NCBI RefSeq assembly: GCF_019774615.1
Contig: NZ_CP081496.1
Coordinates: 3,968,001-4,032,000, forward strand
Direction: 5' to 3'
Source of the DNA: Streptomyces sp. BHT-5-2
GTDB taxonomy: Bacteria; Actinomycetota; Actinomycetes; Streptomycetales; Streptomycetaceae
Length of the DNA stretch: 64,000 nucleotides
The number at the start of each line of letters is the position of its first letter. The first letter of the stretch is position 1. Below, piece by piece: positions 42,752-52,588 of this stretch. A model generated the notes under the pieces. The model saw only the letters and a program-made list of their open reading frames with translations, had not been told where the DNA came from and ran no database searches. A program made the translations under genes and the position numbers.

Positions 42752-44797
42752 CTACCACCGCCTGCCGTGCCGGTCCGCCCAGGCCGGGTCCTGCAGCGTC
42801 CGGCGGTCCAGCTTTCCGCTGCCGGTGCGGGGCAGCCGGTCGAAGCGGTGATGGACCGTGGGCAGCATGTACTCCGGCAGCCGCGCGGCCGCGTGGTCGC
42901 GCACTTCCCGGGGGGAGAGTCCCTCCGGCCCGGCCACCGCCGCCCGGAGCACCGCGACGGTCGGAGCGGGGCGGTCCACCACGACGGCGCACTCGGTGAT
43001 GCCCGGGAACTCCAGCAGCACGCCCTCGATCTCACCGAGGTCGATGCGGATGCCCCGGATCTTCACCTGGTCGTCCGCGCGCCCCAGGAACTCCAGCTCG
43101 CCGGAGGGCAGCCAGCGGCAGATGTCCCCGGTGTCGTACATGAGCCCCGGCCCGCAGCCGAGTTCCCGCACGAAGCGCCGGGCGGTCAGTTCCGGGTCCC
43201 CCAGGTACCCGCGGGCGACCTGGGCGCCCGCCAGGAACAGCGTGCCCCACACCCCCACCGGCGCCGGGCGGCCGTAACGGATGACGTACGCCCGCGTGTT
43301 GTCCACCGGGCGTCCGATCGGCACGGTGCCCTCGCACGGGCCCGGCGGGCAGTCGTACGCGGTCACGTCGACGGTGGCCTCGGTCGGTCCGTAGAGGTTC
43401 ACCAGCCGGGTGCCCCGGTCCGCGAAGACCTCGTTGAAGGAGGTGACCGCGGCCGGCGAGAGGCTCTCGCCACTGGAGAAGACCCAGCGCAACCGGTCAC
43501 CCACCGCGCCGACGCCCTTGCCGCGCACGTGGTCGACGAACATGCCCAGCATCGACGGGACGAAGTGCAGCACACTGACCCCCTGGGCCCGCACCGTGGC
43601 GGCGGTGGCGAGCGGGAAGCGCTCCATCCCGGGGGCGAGCAGGTGCATCCGGGCACCGGCGAAGAACCACCAGAACAGTTCCCACACCGACACGTCGAAC
43701 ACGAACGGCGTCTTCTGCAACAGGGTGTCGTCCGCCGTCAGCGGGTACTGCCGCTGCATCCACGTCAACCGGTTGACCACCGAGCGGTGTTCGACCATCA
43801 CGCCCTTGGGGCGGCCGGTCGAGCCCGAGGTGTAGATGACATAGGCCAGATCCCGCGAGCCGCCGCGCGCGAGCGGTGCCTGCGGGCGCTCGGCGTACGG
43901 CTCGGGGGCGTCCAGGTACGTCACCGGGGCGGCCAGGCCGTCCGGTACCGGCACACCGGGCTGGGCCAACACCCGGGCCGCGCCCGCCCGTTCGACGAGG
44001 TCGAGCAGGCGCAGCGCGGGAACCGTCGGGTCCAGGGGCAGATAGGCGGCACCGGCCTTGAGCACGCCCAGCACCGCGACCGGCAGTTCCAGGCACCGGT
44101 CGCCGAGCACGCCGACCACGTCGCCGGGGCCGATGCCCTGCGCGACCAGGAAGCCGGCGAGCCGTTCGGTGCGCTCGTCCAGCTCGCGGTAGGTCAGCGA
44201 GGCCGTGTCGGTGCTGACCGCCACCGCGTCGGGCGTCCGGGCGGCCTGCGCGCGGAAGACGCCGTGCAGCGTGGCGTCCTCGGGGAAGTCCCGCGCGGTG
44301 GCGTTGAACTCCCGCAGCACCCGGTGCCGGTCCTCCGGGCGCAGCAGTTCGTGGCCGCCCACCGGGAGGGCGGGGTCAGCGACGGCCCGGGCGAGCACCG
44401 TGCGGTAGACCTCCGCCAGGGCGGCTGCCTCCAACGGGCCGTCCGGGCCGCCGTCGTGGCCGGCCGACGGCTCGGCGCCGCTGAGGTCGAGCACGCGCCG
44501 GAAGCCGTCCCGGGCGGTGCCGGGGACGCAGGTGACCAACAGGTCCGGCACGTCGCCCGCCGCCTCGACGTCGGGTTCCCCGGTGGTCAGCGCGGCGTCG
44601 ACCTGAGCCGCGAAGTCCTTGAAGGACACCGCCGGGTCCACCGGGAGCGCGACCGTGCGGGGCGCGCCGGCGGCCGGCACCACCCGCACCCGGGGCTCGG
44701 CGTCGTGGATGACGTGGTGCAGCGCCAGGAGGGCCGCGGCCAGCCGGTCCCGGTCGCCGGGCGCGTCCGGCGCGCCCGTCCGTGGTGCCGCGGTCAC
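42752..44797 (-). CDS. stand-alone adenylation protein, predicted serine-activating
   Basis: 681 residues. Residues from about 190 on are a full NRPS-type adenylation domain (YTSGSTGRPKG, NLYGPTEA, YDTGD, RTGSGK), with no carrier domain after it. Pocket residues read by eye give D-V-W-H-F-S-L-V-D plus Lys, from FDVSVW, VLHFVP, VFSSGE and NLYGPTEATVD. This is the published serine code of EntF. The first 190 residues look like a shrunken condensation-domain end (HHVIHDA resembling HHxxxDG, then the usual C-A linker). GTG 44797 overlaps the preceding stop by four bases. With the next three genes it should load Ser onto the discrete ACP for aminomalonyl-ACP synthesis. Confidence 0.85.
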   Translation of the reverse strand: MTAAPRTGAPDAPGDRDRLAAALLALHHVIHDAEPRVRVVPAAGAPRTVALPVDPAVSFKDFAAQVDAALTTGEPDVEAAGDVPDLLVTCVPGTARDGFRRVLDLSGAEPSAGHDGGPDGPLEAAALAEVYRTVLARAVADPALPVGGHELLRPEDRHRVLREFNATARDFPEDATLHGVFRAQAARTPDAVAVSTDTASLTYRELDERTERLAGFLVAQGIGPGDVVGVLGDRCLELPVAVLGVLKAGAAYLPLDPTVPALRLLDLVERAGAARVLAQPGVPVPDGLAAPVTYLDAPEPYAERPQAPLARGGSRDLAYVIYTSGSTGRPKGVMVEHRSVVNRLTWMQRQYPLTADDTLLQKTPFVFDVSVWELFWWFFAGARMHLLAPGMERFPLATAATVRAQGVSVLHFVPSMLGMFVDHVRGKGVGAVGDRLRWVFSSGESLSPAAVTSFNEVFADRGTRLVNLYGPTEATVDVTAYDCPPGPCEGTVPIGRPVDNTRAYVIRYGRPAPVGVWGTLFLAGAQVARGYLGDPELTARRFVRELGCGPGLMYDTGDICRWLPSGELEFLGRADDQVKIRGIRIDLGEIEGVLLEFPGITECAVVVDRPAPTVAVLRAAVAGPEGLSPREVRDHAAARLPEYMLPTVHHRFDRLPRTGSGKLDRRTLQDPAWADRHGRRW

Positions 44798-45939
44798 CGC
44801 ACCGCCCCCGCCGCGCCGACGAGCAGCGGCGCCAGGGTCCGCTCCAGGATCTGCTCGGTGCCCTCGATGATGTTCAGCACCTTGCTGTCCCGGTAGGCGC
44901 GGGCGGTGACCGAGCGCTCCGAGACGCCGGAGGAGGCCAGCAGCTGTACCGCGGAGGCGGTGTGCTCCTGGGCCACCCGGCACACGAAGTACTTGGCCAG
45001 CAGCACCGACCGCATCGTCTCCGGTGCCTTGTCCTGCATCGCCCGCGAGGCGGCGACGCACAGGTGGCGGGCGGCCTCCAGGTCGGCACCCATGCGGGTC
45101 ACGAGGGTCTGGATCTGGCCGTGGTCCAGCAGCGGGCTGCCGAACGTCCTACGGGTGCGCACGAACCGGGCGCACTCCTCGAAGCACGCCTCCAACATGC
45201 CCAGCGCCATCCAGGCCACCGCGTGCCGGCCGTGTTCCAGGGCGGTGGGGACCAGCACCGGTACCGCGAAGTCCGGTTTGCCGACCACCGCCTCCGGGGC
45301 GATCACGCAGTCCTCGAAGTCGATGCGTGCCAGGCCCGCCGCGCGCAGGCCCAGCATGTCGCCCATGGGCGTCACGGTGACGCCGGGGGCGTCCCGGCTG
45401 ACCAGGCACGCCTCGGAGCGCCCGGCACGCTGGGCGAACACCAGCAGGTCGTCGGCGCGTTGACCGAAGGTGATGTACACCTTGGTGCCGTTGAGCACCA
45501 GGTCGTCGCCGCGTTCGGCCAGGGTGGTGGTGATCTCGCTCAGGTCGCTGCCCGCGTGCGGTTCGGTCATGCAGATCGCGGCGACCCGCTTCCCCGCGCC
45601 GAGGGCGGGCATGACGTTCTCGCGCTGCCAGGGCGTGCCCCAGCGGGCGACGGTCTGCGCCATCATCCCGTGCACATTGACCAACGAGGCCAGCGAGATG
45701 CTGACCCGCCCCAGGGCCTCGTACAGCAGGCCCGCCTCGATGGCGCGCCATCCGCCGCCCCCGACGGAGGCGGGCAACGGGGCGCCGAGCAGGCCCTGTT
45801 CGGCGGTCCACGTCACCACCTCCTCGGGCAGCAGCGCGCCGTTCTCCCAGGTGTGTGCCTGGTCCTCCCAACGGTCCAGTACCAGGGTGAGCATCCGGCG
45901 GTGGTGCTCCCGCTCGTCCGGTGTCAACAGCCGGTCCAC
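44794..45939 (-). CDS. acyl-CoA dehydrogenase-family oxidase for extender-unit synthesis
   Basis: 381 residues, the normal length for the flavin-dependent family. It has the CMTEPHAGSD flavin-contact segment and, near the C-terminus, the IIEGTEQI Glu region. In zwittermicin and methoxymalonyl pathways the homologue oxidises an ACP-bound aldehyde to the acid, giving the malonyl-type half-ester. Here, next to a serine-type adenylation gene, it would finish aminomalonyl-ACP. GTG 45939 follows GAGGGAGAG. The stop is coupled to the adenylation gene (GTGA). Confidence 0.88.
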   Translation of the reverse strand: MDRLLTPDEREHHRRMLTLVLDRWEDQAHTWENGALLPEEVVTWTAEQGLLGAPLPASVGGGGWRAIEAGLLYEALGRVSISLASLVNVHGMMAQTVARWGTPWQRENVMPALGAGKRVAAICMTEPHAGSDLSEITTTLAERGDDLVLNGTKVYITFGQRADDLLVFAQRAGRSEACLVSRDAPGVTVTPMGDMLGLRAAGLARIDFEDCVIAPEAVVGKPDFAVPVLVPTALEHGRHAVAWMALGMLEACFEECARFVRTRRTFGSPLLDHGQIQTLVTRMGADLEAARHLCVAASRAMQDKAPETMRSVLLAKYFVCRVAQEHTASAVQLLASSGVSERSVTARAYRDSKVLNIIEGTEQILERTLAPLLVGAAGAVR

Positions 45940-45958
45940 AGTCTTGCTCTCCCTCGGA

Positions 45959-46225
45959 TCAGGCGGGGTCGGCTTCGAGCTGCTTGCGCTGCACGAAGTC
46001 GGTGATCTTGGCGATGCTGGCGAAGTTGCGGAGGTTCAGGTCGTCCACGTCGACCTCGACGCCGAACCGGCTCTCCAGGAAGCTCATGAGCTGGATGGCG
46101 AACAGCGAGTTGACCCGACCGGTCTCGAACAGGTCCTCCTCGCGGGCCGGTTCGTGGGCGGTGCTGTGGGAGGCCAGGTAGTCCAGGACGATGCGGTCGA
46201 TCTCGGCGGTGTTGTGCTGGGTCAT
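45959..46225 (-). CDS. discrete acyl carrier protein
   Basis: 88 residues. The phosphopantetheine Ser is in FETGRVNSLFAIQL, the form seen in carrier proteins of aminomalonyl/methoxymalonyl cassettes (Asn in place of the usual Asp before Ser). It would carry the seryl group while two dehydrogenases oxidise it. The start overlaps the 3-hydroxyacyl-CoA dehydrogenase stop as ATGA. Confidence 0.92.
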   Translation of the reverse strand: MTQHNTAEIDRIVLDYLASHSTAHEPAREEDLFETGRVNSLFAIQLMSFLESRFGVEVDVDDLNLRNFASIAKITDFVQRKQLEADPA

Positions 46226-47118
46226 CGTGCGTTCCTCGTGGTGTCGGCCGCGGCGGTGCCGCGGTGTTCGTAGAAGCCCCGGCCGCTCTTGCGGCCCAGG
46301 CGCCCGGAGGCGACCATCTCCCGCAGCAGGCTGCAGGCTTGGTAACGGTCGTCCCGGTAGCTGTCGTGCAGGTACTCCAGGGTGAGCAGCACCGTGTCCA
46401 GGCCGATGAGGTCGGCGGTCTCCAGCGGGCCCATGGTGTGCCCGAAGCACTTCTTGAAGATGTCGTCGACCACTTCGGGGCGCTCGCCCTGGTCCTGGAC
46501 GGTGCGGATCGCCTCGTTGAAGAAGAGGTGCGAGATGCGGTTGCTGACGAAGCCGGGGAAGTCGCCCACCACCACGGACTGCTTGCCCAGCCGGCCCAGC
46601 ATCTCCTGGACGTGGGCGAGACAGGCGTCGGAGGTGTCGGCGCCGCGCATCACCTCGACGGCGTCCTTGAGGTAGGAGGGGTTCATGAAGTGGATGCCGA
46701 CGACATGCTCGGGCCGGGTGGTCTCGGCGGCCAGCAGCCCCACCGGGATGCTGGAGGTGTTGACGCCGATGCCGGTCCCGGCGGGCAGGATCTTGTCCAG
46801 GGCGCGGTAGAGGTCGCGCTTGGCCTCCCAGCGTTCGCTGATGTTCTCCACCACGAACTCGCAGTCGGCCAGGGCCGTCAACTCGGTCGTGGTGACCAGG
46901 CGTTCGTCGGCGGTGGCGGCGGGCAGCCGCTCCAGTCCGGGGCGTACCGCGGGCAGGAAGCGGTTGGTCTCGCGCAGCAGCCGGCGGGTGTCGTCCAGTG
47001 CCGCCTGGTCGGTGTCGACCGCGATGACGCGGAAGCCGTGGATGACGTAGTCGACGCAGACGCTCGCGCCGATGCAGCCGGTTCCCACCACGCCGATGGT
47101 GCGCAGGGGTGGTGCCAT
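46222..47118 (-). CDS. 3-hydroxyacyl-CoA dehydrogenase-family enzyme for extender-unit synthesis
   Basis: 298 residues with the Rossmann start GVVGTGCIGASV, an acidic VDTD after strand 2, VVENISE, and IHFMNP with the catalytic His. FPGFVSNRI and the C-terminal SGRGFYEH follow. This is the classical 3-hydroxybutyryl-CoA dehydrogenase layout. In the cassette it would oxidise the ACP-bound primary alcohol (the seryl side chain) to an aldehyde. It starts at ATG 47118 behind GGAGA, 41 bases after the last PKS gene, in the same operon. Confidence 0.9.
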   Translation of the reverse strand: MAPPLRTIGVVGTGCIGASVCVDYVIHGFRVIAVDTDQAALDDTRRLLRETNRFLPAVRPGLERLPAATADERLVTTTELTALADCEFVVENISERWEAKRDLYRALDKILPAGTGIGVNTSSIPVGLLAAETTRPEHVVGIHFMNPSYLKDAVEVMRGADTSDACLAHVQEMLGRLGKQSVVVGDFPGFVSNRISHLFFNEAIRTVQDQGERPEVVDDIFKKCFGHTMGPLETADLIGLDTVLLTLEYLHDSYRDDRYQACSLLREMVASGRLGRKSGRGFYEHRGTAAADTTRNAR

Positions 47119-47159
47119 GGTGTTCTCCAGAGTGGTGTGGAAGGGATGGGGGTGGGGGG

Positions 47160-50100
47160 TCACAGGGTGTCGAGCCAGTCGTGCACCACGGCGGCGGCCT
47201 CGCCGGCGTTCTCCGCGACGATGGTGCAGTGGTCGCCGGGGACGACGGCCTCGGTGTGCGGCAGCGGCCAGTGGGCGCGCCAGTCCTCGGTGATGGGCGG
47301 GGCCTCGGGGTCGCCGGGGATGCACTCCTCGGGGCGGAGGAAGAGCGTCGGCGCCCCGATCGGCTCCGGTGTCCAGCCGCGGAACAGCTTGCGGTAGCTG
47401 CCGAGGGCGGTGAGCGAGGTGAAGTTCATGGTGGTGAACCGTGCGCGGCGCTCGTTGACCTCGTACGTCATGGCTTGCCGGACGGACAGCGGCATGCTGT
47501 CGGGCAGGTAGGTGTCCAACAGGACGACGCCCTGCGCCGGGGTGCCGGCGGACTCCAGGCGGGCGGCGACGCCGTGGGCGAGCCAGCCGCTGGAGGAGTA
47601 GCCCAGCATCGCGAAGGGTTTGCCGTCGGCGCAGCGCAGGGTGGCCTCGGCGAGCACGTCGACGAGGACGTCGATGTCGGCGGCCAGCGGCTCGTCGGGC
47701 AGGAAGCCGGGCACGGTCACCATCGACAGGTCGCGGCGGTCGCGGAAGAAGGTGGACAGCCGGGCGAACTGGAGGGACTGCTCGACGGGCGCGAACGGCG
47801 GCAGGCAGACCACCGCGGGACCGCGGTCGCCCTTGGCGAGCCGTACGTAGCCGGTGCCGGCGGGCGCCTGGGAGGGGTCGGTGAACCGCCTGCGGAGCCC
47901 CGAGGCGCCGCTGAGCAGGGCCTCGACCTCGGTCATCCGGCCGCGCAGGGCGACCTGGCGGTAGACGGCCGCGAAGGACTCGGCGGCGTCCACGCTCGGT
48001 GCCGTGGCGGTGGCCGGGGCCGAGGCGCCCTGGTCGAGCGCCTGTTGGAGGAAGGCGCACACGGCGGTGACCGTGGGGTGGTCGAAGACCAGCATGGCGG
48101 GCAGGTCCAGGCCGGTGGCCAGGTTCAGCCGGCTGCGGACCTCGACGGCCGACAGTGAGTCGAAGCCCAGCTCCACGAAAGGCCGGTGGTCGCCGACCGC
48201 CGTCGCGTCGGGGTGTCCCAGCACGGCGGCGACCGTGCCGCGCACCAGTGCGGCCAGTTCCTCGTGGCGCTGCTCGGCGGGCAGGGCGGCCAGCCGGCGG
48301 CGCACGTCCTGGTGGTCGGCGGGCGCGGTCTCCTTCTGTGCCGTCAACAGCTCCCGTACCCGCGGCAGTTCGCCGATCAGCGGGCGCGGCCGGGCGGCGG
48401 TGTAGCCGGCGAGGAAGGGCTCCCAGTCCACGTCGGCGACGACCAGGGTGGCCTCGTCGCCGTCCAGGGCCCGTGCGAGTGCGGTGATGCCGTCGGCGGG
48501 CGGCATCGGCACCAGGCCGCGGCGGCGCAGTTGCTGGCCGCCCTCCGGTCCGACCATGGCGGAGCCGTCCCAGACGCCCCAGGCGACGGCGGTCGCGGTG
48601 ACGCCGCGGGCGCGGCGGCGTTCGGCGAGCGCGTCGAGGTGGGCGTTGCCGGCGGCGTAGGCGGCGTAGCGGCCGCTGCCCCAGACGCCGGAGACCGAGG
48701 AGAACAGCACGAAGGCGTCCAGGGCCTCGTCGGGGAAGAGCTCGTCGAGGACGTCGGCACCGGCGGTCTTGGCGGCGGCGACGGCGCGGAACTCCGCCAG
48801 GTCCATATCGGCGAGCGGGGTGTTCTGCCCGACGCCCGCGGCGTGGAAGACGGCCCGGACCGGCTCGCCGTCCGCCGCCAGCCCGCGGACCAGCGCGGTC
48901 ATCTCCTCGCGCGCGGCGACGTCGGCGGCCACGATCCGCACCCGGGCGCCGGCCTCGGTCAGCTCGGCGGCGAGGTCGGCGGCGCCGGGGGCGTCCGCGC
49001 CGCTGCGCGAGAGCAGGACGAGGGAGGTCGCGCCGCGGGTGACGAGCCAGCGGGCGACGTGGCCGCCCAGCGAGCCCGTACCGCCGGTGATCAGCACCGT
49101 CCCGGTGGGCTTCCAGGTCCGGCCGGCCGCCGGCGCGGGGGCGGGGACGACGCGGCGCCGCAGCACCCCGCCGGCCCGCAGCGCCACCTGGTCCTCGGCG
49201 CCGTCGCCGGTGAGCAGTCCGGCCAGCAGTGCGGTGGTGCGGTCGTCGAGGGTGCGGGGCAGGTCGATCAGGCCGCCCCAGCGGTCGGGGTGTTCCAGGG
49301 AGGCGACCCGGCCCAGGCCCCAGGCGGCGGCGGGCCGCGTCCGGGGCTCCTCCCCGGCGGCGGTGGCGACCGCGCCGCGGGTGAGGCACCACAGGCGGGC
49401 GCCGATTCCGGCGTCGCCCAGGGCCTGGAGGAGGACGAGCAGCGGTTCGGGCTCCTCGACCAGGGCGATGACGCCGGACAGCGGCGGCGCTCCGGCGGCG
49501 GCCTCGGCGAGCGCGGTGCGGGCCCGCGCCCGGTCGGTGCCTGCCTCGACCGTCACCACGTCGGCGACGACCCGGGTGAGCGCGCGCACCGTGTCGGCCT
49601 GCTCCGGGACGCCGCCCTCGGGCAGCACCACCAGCCAGGTGCCGGGCACTTGGGCGGCGGTCACCGGCTCGGCGGCCGGGTGCCAGGCGACACGGTAGCG
49701 CCAGGAGTCCTGGGCTTCGCGGCGGCGGCTCTCCCGGTGCCAGTCGGCCAGTTCGGGCAGGACGGGCAGCAGGGCGGCGGGGGCGCCGAGTGTTTCGGTG
49801 AGCGCGGTGTGGTCCTGCTGCTCGACGGCGTCCCAGAAGCTTCCGTCGCGGCCGGTCGCGGGGTGCGCAGCAGTGCGCGGGGCGGAGCCGGTGAGCCAGT
49901 AGGTCTGCCGTTGGAAGGGGTAGGTGGGCAGCGGCACGGGCGGGCGGGGGGTGAGCAGCGTGGACCAGTCGACGGGGGTGCCGTGGGCGTGGGCGGCCCC
50001 CACCGCGGCCACCAGGGCGGCGACCTCGTGCTGGCCGCGCCGGGCGCTGGGCACCGCCGGACGGTCCGTCAGCAGCGGTGTCAGCACGGCGTCGGGGCCG

Positions 50101-52559
50101 ACCTCCACGAGGACGTCCGCGCTGCCCAGGCCCGCCACGGCGTCGGCGAACCGCACCGCGTGCCGGGCGTGGTCCAGCCAGTATTCGGGCGACGCGAACG
50201 GGTGTCCGCTCGCCGCCGCCGGGCTGACCGGAATCCGCGGCTCGGTGAAGGACAACTCGCCCAGCAGGGACCGGAACTCGTCGAGCATCGGCTCCATCAG
50301 CGGGGAGTGGAAGGCGTGGCTGACCCGCAGCCGGGTGGTGCGCCGGCCCTGGTCGCGCCAGTGGCCGGCGATGCGCTCGACGGCCTCGGCCGCGCCGGAG
50401 ACGACCACGGCGCGGGGCCCGTTGACGGCGGCGACGGCGACCGTCGGCTCGACGTCGGTCAGCACCCGGACCTCGTCCTCGGTGGCGGCGATCGCGGCCA
50501 TCGCGCCGCCCGCCGGCAGCGCCTGCATCAGCCGGCCACGGGTCACCACCAGACGGGCGGCGTCCTCCAGACCGAGAACGCCGGCCACCACCGCGGCGGC
50601 GATCTCCCCGACCGAGTGCCCCGCGACCGCGTCGAAGGCGACGCCGAAGGACTCCCACAGTCGTGACAGCGCCACCTGGTGGGCGAAGAGCGCGGGCTGC
50701 GCGTACTCGGTACGCTCCAGCACCTCCGCCGACTCGTCCCACATCACCTCGCGCAACGACCGACCCAGCAACGGGTCCACCACCGCACACACCTCGTCCA
50801 GCGCCGACGCGAACACCGGGAAACGAGCAGCCAGTTCACGACCCATCCCCGGACGCTGCGAACCCTGGCCGGAGAAGACCGCGGCCGCCCGCCCCTCCCC
50901 CGCCGTCACCGGTGCCACGTCCGGCAGGGCGGCCAGCGCCCCCGCGCGGTCCGGCGCCGACACCACGGCCCGCACCTCGAACGACGAGCGCGCCGACACC
51001 AACGACCATGCCACGTCCGGCAACGGGAGCTCGGAGCGCTCCCGCAGCAGGGTGGCGAGCGCGGCGGCCTGGTCCCGTACGGCCTGCTCGGAGCGGCCCG
51101 AGAGGACCAGCGGCACCGGACCGTCCAACGCCGGGGCGTCGGGCGCGGGTTCGGCGGCCGGCGCCTCCTCCACGATGATGTGCGCGTTGGTGCCGCTGAT
51201 GCCGAAGGAGGAGACGCCCGCACGGCGCGGACGGCCGTCGGCCTGCCACGGGCGGGCGGACGACAGCAGACGGACCTCGCCGCTGCCCCAGTCCACGGCG
51301 TGGGTCGGGGTGTCGGCGTGCAGGGTGGGCGGGAGGGTGCGGTGCCGCATGGCCTGCACCATCTTGATGATGCCGACGACGCCGGCGGCCGACTGGGTGT
51401 GACCGATGTTGGACTTCAACGAGCCCAGCCACAGCGGCCGTTCCGGGTCCCGGTCGCGGCCGTAGGTCGCCAGCAGCGCCTGGGCCTCGATCGGGTCGCC
51501 GAGCTGGGTGCCGGTGCCGTGCGCCTCGACCGCGTCCACGTCCGCCGGACCGATGCCGGCGCTGGTCAGCGCGTCGAGGATGACCCGCTGCTGGGAGGGG
51601 CCGTTGGGCGCGGTCAGGCCATTGGAGGCACCGTCCTGGTTGACGGCGGAGCCGCGCACCACCGCCAGCACCCGGTGCCCCTTGCGGCGGGCGTCGGAGA
51701 GCCGCTCGACCACGAGCATGCCGACGCCCTCGGACCAGCCGGTGCCGTCGGCGTCGGCGGAGAAGGACTTGCAGCGGCCGTCGCGGGCGAGGCCGCCCTG
51801 GCGGCTGAACTCCACGAAGACGCTGGGGGCGGCCATGACGGTCGCCCCGCCGGCGAGTGCCAGGTCGCACTCGCCGCGGCGCAGCGCCTGGCAGGCCAGG
51901 TGCAGCGAGACCAGGGACGAGGAGCAGGCCGTGTCGATGGTCAGCGCGGCGCCCTCCAGGCCGAGGGTGTAGGCGAGGCGGCCGGACAGCAGCGAGGTGG
52001 AGACGCCGGTGATGCCGTACCCCTCCACGCCGACGCCGCCGCTGTGGACGTCGAAGCCGTAGCCCTGGGTGGCGGCTCCCACCCAGACCGAGGTGCGGCT
52101 GCCGCGGAGGGTGGCCGGGACGATCCCGGCGTCCTCCAGCGCCTCCCAGGTGGTCTCCAGCAGCAGCCGCTGCTGGGGGTCCATGCCCAGGGCCTCGCGC
52201 GGCGAGATGCCGAAGAACGCGGCGTCGAAGCGGCCCGCGCCGTAGAGGAAGCCGCCCTCGCGGGTGTACGTGGTGCCGGGCCGGTCGCCGCTGGGGTCGT
52301 AGAGGCCCTCGGTGTCCCAGCCGCGGTCCGTGGGGAACCCTGAGATGGCGTCGGTGCCCGAGGAGACCAGCTCCCACAGCTGCTCGGGGCTGCCGACGCC
52401 GCCGGGCGCCCGGACGCCGGCGCCGACGATGGCGATCGGTTCGTGCCGGCGGGCCTCGTGGTCGTCGAGGCGCTTGTTGGCCTGCCGGAGTTCGGTGGTG
52501 AGTTGCTTGATGAAGTGCCGCATCCGGTTCTCCGCGGACGCGTTGGTGTCTGGGCACAT
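47160..52559 (-). CDS. terminal type I PKS, KS-AT-KR-ACP-TE
   Basis: 1799 residues. N-terminal docking helices, KS (about 40-465, DTACSSS), AT (about 560-860; GQG, GHSVGE, HAFH, hence malonyl-type). KR (about 1150-1350) lacks LDD and has Trp before the catalytic Tyr, an A-type pattern predicting an L-hydroxyl; AYAAGN keeps Tyr and Asn. ACP (about 1440-1520) and thioesterase (about 1550-1799; Ser in LGYSSSG, Asp in LLDTYLP, His in VPGDH) follow. The thioesterase probably closes a macrolactone or hydrolyses the chain. No DH or ER is present. It is the last PKS gene of the operon. Confidence 0.93.
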   Translation of the reverse strand: MCPDTNASAENRMRHFIKQLTTELRQANKRLDDHEARRHEPIAIVGAGVRAPGGVGSPEQLWELVSSGTDAISGFPTDRGWDTEGLYDPSGDRPGTTYTREGGFLYGAGRFDAAFFGISPREALGMDPQQRLLLETTWEALEDAGIVPATLRGSRTSVWVGAATQGYGFDVHSGGVGVEGYGITGVSTSLLSGRLAYTLGLEGAALTIDTACSSSLVSLHLACQALRRGECDLALAGGATVMAAPSVFVEFSRQGGLARDGRCKSFSADADGTGWSEGVGMLVVERLSDARRKGHRVLAVVRGSAVNQDGASNGLTAPNGPSQQRVILDALTSAGIGPADVDAVEAHGTGTQLGDPIEAQALLATYGRDRDPERPLWLGSLKSNIGHTQSAAGVVGIIKMVQAMRHRTLPPTLHADTPTHAVDWGSGEVRLLSSARPWQADGRPRRAGVSSFGISGTNAHIIVEEAPAAEPAPDAPALDGPVPLVLSGRSEQAVRDQAAALATLLRERSELPLPDVAWSLVSARSSFEVRAVVSAPDRAGALAALPDVAPVTAGEGRAAAVFSGQGSQRPGMGRELAARFPVFASALDEVCAVVDPLLGRSLREVMWDESAEVLERTEYAQPALFAHQVALSRLWESFGVAFDAVAGHSVGEIAAAVVAGVLGLEDAARLVVTRGRLMQALPAGGAMAAIAATEDEVRVLTDVEPTVAVAAVNGPRAVVVSGAAEAVERIAGHWRDQGRRTTRLRVSHAFHSPLMEPMLDEFRSLLGELSFTEPRIPVSPAAASGHPFASPEYWLDHARHAVRFADAVAGLGSADVLVEVGPDAVLTPLLTDRPAVPSARRGQHEVAALVAAVGAAHAHGTPVDWSTLLTPRPPVPLPTYPFQRQTYWLTGSAPRTAAHPATGRDGSFWDAVEQQDHTALTETLGAPAALLPVLPELADWHRESRRREAQDSWRYRVAWHPAAEPVTAAQVPGTWLVVLPEGGVPEQADTVRALTRVVADVVTVEAGTDRARARTALAEAAAGAPPLSGVIALVEEPEPLLVLLQALGDAGIGARLWCLTRGAVATAAGEEPRTRPAAAWGLGRVASLEHPDRWGGLIDLPRTLDDRTTALLAGLLTGDGAEDQVALRAGGVLRRRVVPAPAPAAGRTWKPTGTVLITGGTGSLGGHVARWLVTRGATSLVLLSRSGADAPGAADLAAELTEAGARVRIVAADVAAREEMTALVRGLAADGEPVRAVFHAAGVGQNTPLADMDLAEFRAVAAAKTAGADVLDELFPDEALDAFVLFSSVSGVWGSGRYAAYAAGNAHLDALAERRRARGVTATAVAWGVWDGSAMVGPEGGQQLRRRGLVPMPPADGITALARALDGDEATLVVADVDWEPFLAGYTAARPRPLIGELPRVRELLTAQKETAPADHQDVRRRLAALPAEQRHEELAALVRGTVAAVLGHPDATAVGDHRPFVELGFDSLSAVEVRSRLNLATGLDLPAMLVFDHPTVTAVCAFLQQALDQGASAPATATAPSVDAAESFAAVYRQVALRGRMTEVEALLSGASGLRRRFTDPSQAPAGTGYVRLAKGDRGPAVVCLPPFAPVEQSLQFARLSTFFRDRRDLSMVTVPGFLPDEPLAADIDVLVDVLAEATLRCADGKPFAMLGYSSSGWLAHGVAARLESAGTPAQGVVLLDTYLPDSMPLSVRQAMTYEVNERRARFTTMNFTSLTALGSYRKLFRGWTPEPIGAPTLFLRPEECIPGDPEAPPITEDWRAHWPLPHTEAVVPGDHCTIVAENAGEAAAVVHDWLDTL

Positions 52560-52588
52560 GGGAAGGGGCCTTTCGGGGGCGGACCGGG

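Noticed and set aside
42752..47118. Methoxymalonyl-ACP (FkbG-K type) cassette
   Set aside because: No glyceryl-ACP synthase of FkbH type and no O-methyltransferase are visible, whereas a serine-type adenylation gene is present. It would be reopened if those genes lie outside the window.
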